Below the pieces are notes generated by a model that was not told where the DNA came from, searched no databases, and saw only the letters and a list, made by a program, of their open reading frames with translations. DNA of 9,489 nucleotides from an uncultured Neisseria sp. GTDB lineage: Bacteria > Pseudomonadota > Gammaproteobacteria > Burkholderiales > Neisseriaceae. Below, one piece after another: positions 6,897 through 9,489 of the stretch; the stretch's first letter is position 1; every line of letters begins with the position of its first letter. The stretch covers positions 1 through 9,489 of the forward strand of contig CAKMQH010000252.1 of NCBI GenBank assembly GCA_927911515.1, read 5' to 3'. The position numbers were made by a program, and so were the translations under genes.

Positions 6897-6928
6897 TTGA
6901 CATTTCCTTGCTGTCGCAACACCATAAA
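6897..6928 (+). promoter_or_regulatory. possible promoter of the OPT transporter gene
   Basis: A perfect -35 word TTGACA lies at 6897-6902. At 17-18 bases downstream the -10 match is poor (CACCAT / ACCATA); a better word, CATAAA, needs a 20-base spacer. Transcription from here would give a leader of about 55-60 bases before the ATG at 6992. Weak evidence apart from the -35. Confidence 0.3.
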
Positions 6929-6991
6929 GGCGGATTCGGCAGCCGGTTCGAGCCTGCCGTACGTTTTTTCTTAACCGAAAGGCTATCTACG

Positions 6992-9013
6992 ATGACACAA
7001 TCCACTCACGATCCTTACGCGGATTACCGCGAGCTGACGCTTCGGGGCATGATACTCGGTGCGCTGATTACCGTTATCTTTACCGCGTCAAACGTTTATC
7101 TCGGTTTGAAAGTCGGTCTGACCTTTGCTTCGTCGATTCCGGCTGCGGTGATTTCGATGGCGGTTTTGAAGTTTTGCAAAGGCAGCAATATTTTGGAAAA
7201 CAATATGGTGCAGACGCAGGCTTCGGCGGCGGGTACGCTTTCGACCATCATCTTCGTCCTGCCCGGTTTGCTGATGGCGGGCTACTGGAGCGGTTTCCCG
7301 TTTTGGCAGACGACGCTTTTATGTATTGCCGGCGGGATTTTGGGGGTGATTTTTACCATTCCGCTGCGTTACGCGATGGTGGTGAAAAGCGAGTTGCCTT
7401 ATCCCGAAGGCGTGGCGGCGGCGGAGATTTTGAAAGTCGGCAGCCACGAGGAGGAAGGCCGTCAGGGTGGCAGCGGCATTAAAGAGCTGGCGGCAGGCGG
7501 CGCGTTGGCGGGCTTTATGAGCTTTTGTTCCAACGGTTTGCGCGTGATTGCCGACAGCGCGAGTTATTGGTTTAAAAGCGGCACGGCGATTTTCCAACTG
7601 CCGATGGGCTTTTCGCTGGCATTGTTGGGCGCGGGCTACTTGGTTGGACTGACGGGCGGTATCGCCATCCTGCTGGGTATTTCGATTGCTTGGGGCATTG
7701 CCGTGCCGTATTTTTCATCGCACATTCCGCAGCCTGCCGATATGGAAATGGCGGCGTTTGCGATGAAGCTGTGGAAGGAAAAAGTACGCTTTATCGGCGC
7801 GGGTACCATCGGTATCGCGGCGGTTTGGACGCTTTTGATGCTGCTTAAGCCGATGCTGGAAGGCCTGAAAATGTCGTTCAAGAGTTTCGGCGGCGGTACG
7901 CCCGCTGCGGAACGCGCCGAACAGGATTTGTCACCTAAAGCCATGATTTTTTGGGTATTGTCCATGATGCTGATTTTGGGCGTATCGTTTTATCACTTTA
8001 TCGGCGATTCGCACATTACGGGCGGCATGGCTTGGCTTTTGGTGGTCGTTTGTACGCTTTTGGCTTCCGTCATCGGCTTTTTGGTCGCCGCCGCCTGCGG
8101 TTATATGGCGGGTTTGGTCGGCTCGTCTTCCAGCCCGATTTCGGGCGTGGGCATCGTTTCCATCGTTATCATTTCGCTGGTGTTGTTGGTCGTGGGCGAA
8201 TCCGGCGGCTTGATGGCGGATGAAGCCAACCGCAAATTCTTGCTGGCTCTGACCTTGTTCTGCGGTTCGGCAGTGATTTGCGTGGCTTCGATTTCCAACG
8301 ACAACCTGCAAGACTTGAAAACCGGCTACCTGCTCAAAGCAACGCCTTGGAGACAACAGATTGCGTTGATTATCGGCTGTATCGTCGGCGCATTCGTTAT
8401 CTCGCCCGTGTTGGAACTGCTCTACGAAGCCTACGGCTTTACCGGCGCAATGCCGCGCGAAGGCATGGACGCGGCGCAGGCTTTGGCGGCTCCGCAAGCG
8501 ACTTTGATGACGACCATCGCGTCGGGTATCTTCGCCCACAACCTCGAATGGGCGTACATCTTCACCGGCATCGTGATCGGCGCGGTGTTGATCGTCGTCG
8601 ATTTGGTGTTGAAAAAATCGTCCGGCGGCAAACGCGCACTGCCTGTCCTCGCAGTCGGCATGGGCATCTACCTGCCGCCGTCCGTCACTATGCCTATCGT
8701 GATCGGCGCAGTGTTGGCGGCGGTGTTGAAACACATCATCGGCAAGAAAGCGGAAAACCGTGAAGGTCGTCTGAAAAACGCCGAACGCATCGGAACCTTG
8801 TTCTCCGCCGGTTTGATCGTCGGCGAAAGCCTGGTCGGTGTAGTGATGGCATTCATCATCGCCTTCTCCGTGACCAACGGCGGCTCCGACGCCCCACTTG
8901 CACTGGGTCTGGAAAACTGGGAAACCACCGCATCCTGGCTGGGTCTGGCGTTCTTCATCACAGGCATGGTGTTCTTCGCCCAACGCGTGTTGAAAGCAGG
9001 GCGCGTCAAGTAA
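6992..9013 (+). CDS. OPT family oligopeptide transporter
   Basis: A 673-residue polytopic inner-membrane protein with some 14-16 hydrophobic segments. It matches the bacterial OPT/YSL-type oligopeptide transporter family: an N-terminal ELTLRGMILGALITVIFTAS segment, NNMVQTQASAAGT at about 70-82, NDNLQDLKTGYLLKATPWRQ at about 436-455, and GMGIYLPPSVTMPIVIG at about 556-572. Members import short peptides or metal-chelator conjugates by cation coupling; the substrate here cannot be told from sequence. The start at 6992 has GAAAGG nine bases upstream and fits the family N-terminus. The open frame reaches back to 6908 only through a TTG codon with no support. Codon use changes sharply at about residue 461 (from mixed ATT/ATC and mostly TTT to almost only ATC and TTC), and an exact DUS is translated as EGRLK near residue 591. 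It is followed by a DUS hairpin and appears to be a single-gene transcript. Confidence 0.92.
   Translation: MTQSTHDPYADYRELTLRGMILGALITVIFTASNVYLGLKVGLTFASSIPAAVISMAVLKFCKGSNILENNMVQTQASAAGTLSTIIFVLPGLLMAGYWSGFPFWQTTLLCIAGGILGVIFTIPLRYAMVVKSELPYPEGVAAAEILKVGSHEEEGRQGGSGIKELAAGGALAGFMSFCSNGLRVIADSASYWFKSGTAIFQLPMGFSLALLGAGYLVGLTGGIAILLGISIAWGIAVPYFSSHIPQPADMEMAAFAMKLWKEKVRFIGAGTIGIAAVWTLLMLLKPMLEGLKMSFKSFGGGTPAAERAEQDLSPKAMIFWVLSMMLILGVSFYHFIGDSHITGGMAWLLVVVCTLLASVIGFLVAAACGYMAGLVGSSSSPISGVGIVSIVIISLVLLVVGESGGLMADEANRKFLLALTLFCGSAVICVASISNDNLQDLKTGYLLKATPWRQQIALIIGCIVGAFVISPVLELLYEAYGFTGAMPREGMDAAQALAAPQATLMTTIASGIFAHNLEWAYIFTGIVIGAVLIVVDLVLKKSSGGKRALPVLAVGMGIYLPPSVTMPIVIGAVLAAVLKHIIGKKAENREGRLKNAERIGTLFSAGLIVGESLVGVVMAFIIAFSVTNGGSDAPLALGLENWETTASWLGLAFFITGMVFFAQRVLKAGRVK
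8764..8775 (+). repeat. DNA uptake sequence inside the OPT coding region
   Basis: Exact AGGTCGTCTGAA within the gene, read as GAA-GGT-CGT-CTG-AAA (Glu-Gly-Arg-Leu-Lys) in the charged cytosolic-type loop KKAENREGRLKNAER between hydrophobic segments. It is the only exact DUS in a recognised coding sequence here. Confidence 0.9.
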
Positions 9014-9031
9014 GTCAGGTTTGAAATAAAG

Positions 9032-9080
9032 AGGTCGTTTTGAAAACTTGGGATTCAGGTTTTCAGACGACCTTGTTTTT
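9032..9080 (+). terminator. rho-independent terminator of the OPT gene built from a DUS pair
   Basis: It begins 18 bases after the stop codon. The 5' arm 9032-9047 reads as a DUS with C replaced by TT. The 3' arm (9059-9074) contains an exact DUS on the minus strand (9062-9073). The stem of about 14 pairs has a one-base bulge and is followed by TTGTTTTTAT, a fair U-tract. Confidence 0.8.
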
Positions 9081-9092
9081 ATCTGTAACCCG

Positions 9093-9216
9093 CCCCCTCT
9101 CCCGTCCGGTGGGAGAGGGCTGGAGAGAGGGCGGCTCTACGGGGAACGAATTTGATTTTACCCCAAGCCATAGAACCACCCCCATCCTAACCTTCCCCCC
9201 GCCGGACGGGGGAAGG
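9093..9216. repeat. REP/BIME-like pair of inverted palindromes
   Basis: Hairpin A is CCCTCTCCC (9095-9103) with GGGAGAGGG (9111-9119), loop GTCCGGT. Hairpin B is CCTTCCCCC (9191-9199) with GGGGGAAGG (9208-9216). B is a diverged inverted copy of A: its reverse complement runs CCTTCCCCCGTCCGGCGGG against A's CCCTCTCCCGTCCGGTGGG, and both are followed by a similar purine-rich tail. They flank about 70 bases of spacer. Two head-to-head palindromic units are the layout of bacterial interspersed mosaic elements, which are spread by REP-associated transposases; none is in this window. Confidence 0.65.
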
Positions 9217-9239
9217 GACAGGTTGCTGTTGCTGCAACG

Positions 9240-9336
9240 AGTAGCGTGGGCTTTGCCCACGAGATGAAAGCAAATTCAATTATTGTCTAATTTGAATGGT
9301 TAAGTAGTGGATTTCGTGGGCAAAGCCCACGCTACT
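9240..9336. repeat. 97-bp palindromic element with 23-bp perfect inverted ends
   Basis: The first 23 bases (9240-9262) are the exact reverse complement of the last 23 (9314-9336). Each end is itself a hairpin, CGTGGGC-TTT-GCCCACG. The A/T-rich centre has a further small inverted repeat (ATTCAA 9274-9279 with TTGAAT 9292-9297). There is no coding capacity. The form is that of a non-autonomous miniature element or a structured REP pair. I see no clear target-site duplication at the edges. Confidence 0.65.
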
Positions 9337-9371
9337 TGAGTTATCCCAAGCACGCGTTGATTGAACAAACG

Positions 9372-9434
9372 AGGTCGTCTGAAAACGAGCGTGAACGAGT
9401 TTACTAAAACCGGTTTTCACGTTTTCAGAGACCT
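9372..9434 (+). terminator. DUS-pair hairpin inside the repeat block
   Basis: An exact DUS at 9372-9383 on the plus strand is paired with a one-G-short DUS on the minus strand at 9424-9434. Homology between the arms extends inward (GAAAACG...GTGAA against the reverse complement of TTCACGTTTTC) with a few extra bases on the left. It is followed by GATTTTAC. No gene is seen to end here, so a terminator role is inferred only from its form. Confidence 0.5.
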
Positions 9435-9489
9435 GATTTTACTTGCAACCTGCCCCCTCTCCCGTCTGGCGGGAGAGGGCTGGGGAGAG
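9422..9489 (+). repeat. second copy of the DUS-arm plus REP-like unit, cut by the window end
   Basis: This stretch repeats 9062-9129 in the same orientation with only scattered changes: a DUS arm, a T-rich tail, GCAACC or GTAACC, then hairpin CCCTCTCCC (9455-9463) / GGGAGAGGG (9471-9479) and CTGG(A/G)GAGAG. It suggests that the DUS terminator and the REP-like unit were duplicated together. The rest lies outside the window. Together with the two elements before it, it fills the gene-free 476 bases from 9014 to the window end. Confidence 0.7.

Larger units (their letters stand above)
6495..6991. other. 497-base divergent intergenic region between minC and the OPT gene
   Basis: I find no convincing gene here. 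It holds an A/T-rich leader before minC (6500-6530, including TATACAAT- and TATGAT-like words on the minus strand), a near-DUS at 6565-6576 (GGGTCGTCTGAA), an exact DUS at 6701-6712, an orphan DUS hairpin at 6819-6862, and a TTGACA at 6897-6902. Short open frames crossing it lack good starts or ribosome sites and run through DUS copies. Confidence 0.7.

Noticed and set aside
7931..8983. 350-codon minus-strand open frame within the OPT gene
   Set aside because: It is a shadow of the OPT reading frame, rich in His, Gln, Asp and Arg with no recognisable domain; the plus-strand protein is a clear family member.

Overview
The window looks like a chromosomal piece of a commensal Neisseria. The main clue is the 12-base DNA uptake sequence (DUS) AGGTCGTCTGAA, which I count eight times as an exact match on the two strands, plus several near matches. 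From memory of the published DUS dialects, this is the form used by the N. mucosa / N. sicca / N. macacae group, not the GCCGTCTGAA form of meningococci and gonococci. The protein sequences (MinD, MinE, OxyR, TldD) also read as Neisseria-like. No phage, transposase, CRISPR array, tRNA or rRNA gene is visible.

Layout, left to right. (1) 84-1685, minus strand: a Na+/H+ antiporter-family gene followed directly by slyX (stop and start codons abut), with a DUS hairpin after slyX at 34-67. (2) 1686-2029: a divergent intergenic region with an exact DUS in each gene's leader and an 18-bp palindrome. (3) 2030-3472, plus strand: tldD, ended by a DUS-derived hairpin terminator. (4) 3744-6494, minus strand: the cell-division site-selection cluster minC-minD-minE followed after 3 bases by oxyR, ended by a perfect 13-bp hairpin terminator. 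minC is broken by two one-base frameshifts that cancel but leave a stop codon between them. (5) 6495-6991: a 497-base divergent region with DUS copies and an orphan DUS hairpin. (6) 6992-9013, plus strand: a large OPT-family oligopeptide transporter. (7) 9014-9489: a gene-free block of stacked repeats: the transporter's terminator, paired inverted GC-rich palindromes of REP/BIME type, a 97-bp palindromic element with 23-bp perfect inverted ends, another DUS hairpin, and the start of a second REP-like copy cut by the window end.

Functionally these are mostly ordinary housekeeping genes: ion/proton exchange, a TldD protease subunit, Min-system placement of the division septum, peroxide sensing by OxyR, and peptide (or peptide-metal) uptake. 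The points worth a second look are the disrupted minC, the recurring asymmetry of the DUS hairpins (one arm intact, the other off by a small change, three times the same missing G), the abrupt codon-usage change inside the OPT gene, and the repeat block at the right end. I do not see convincing evidence of a new multi-gene system here.
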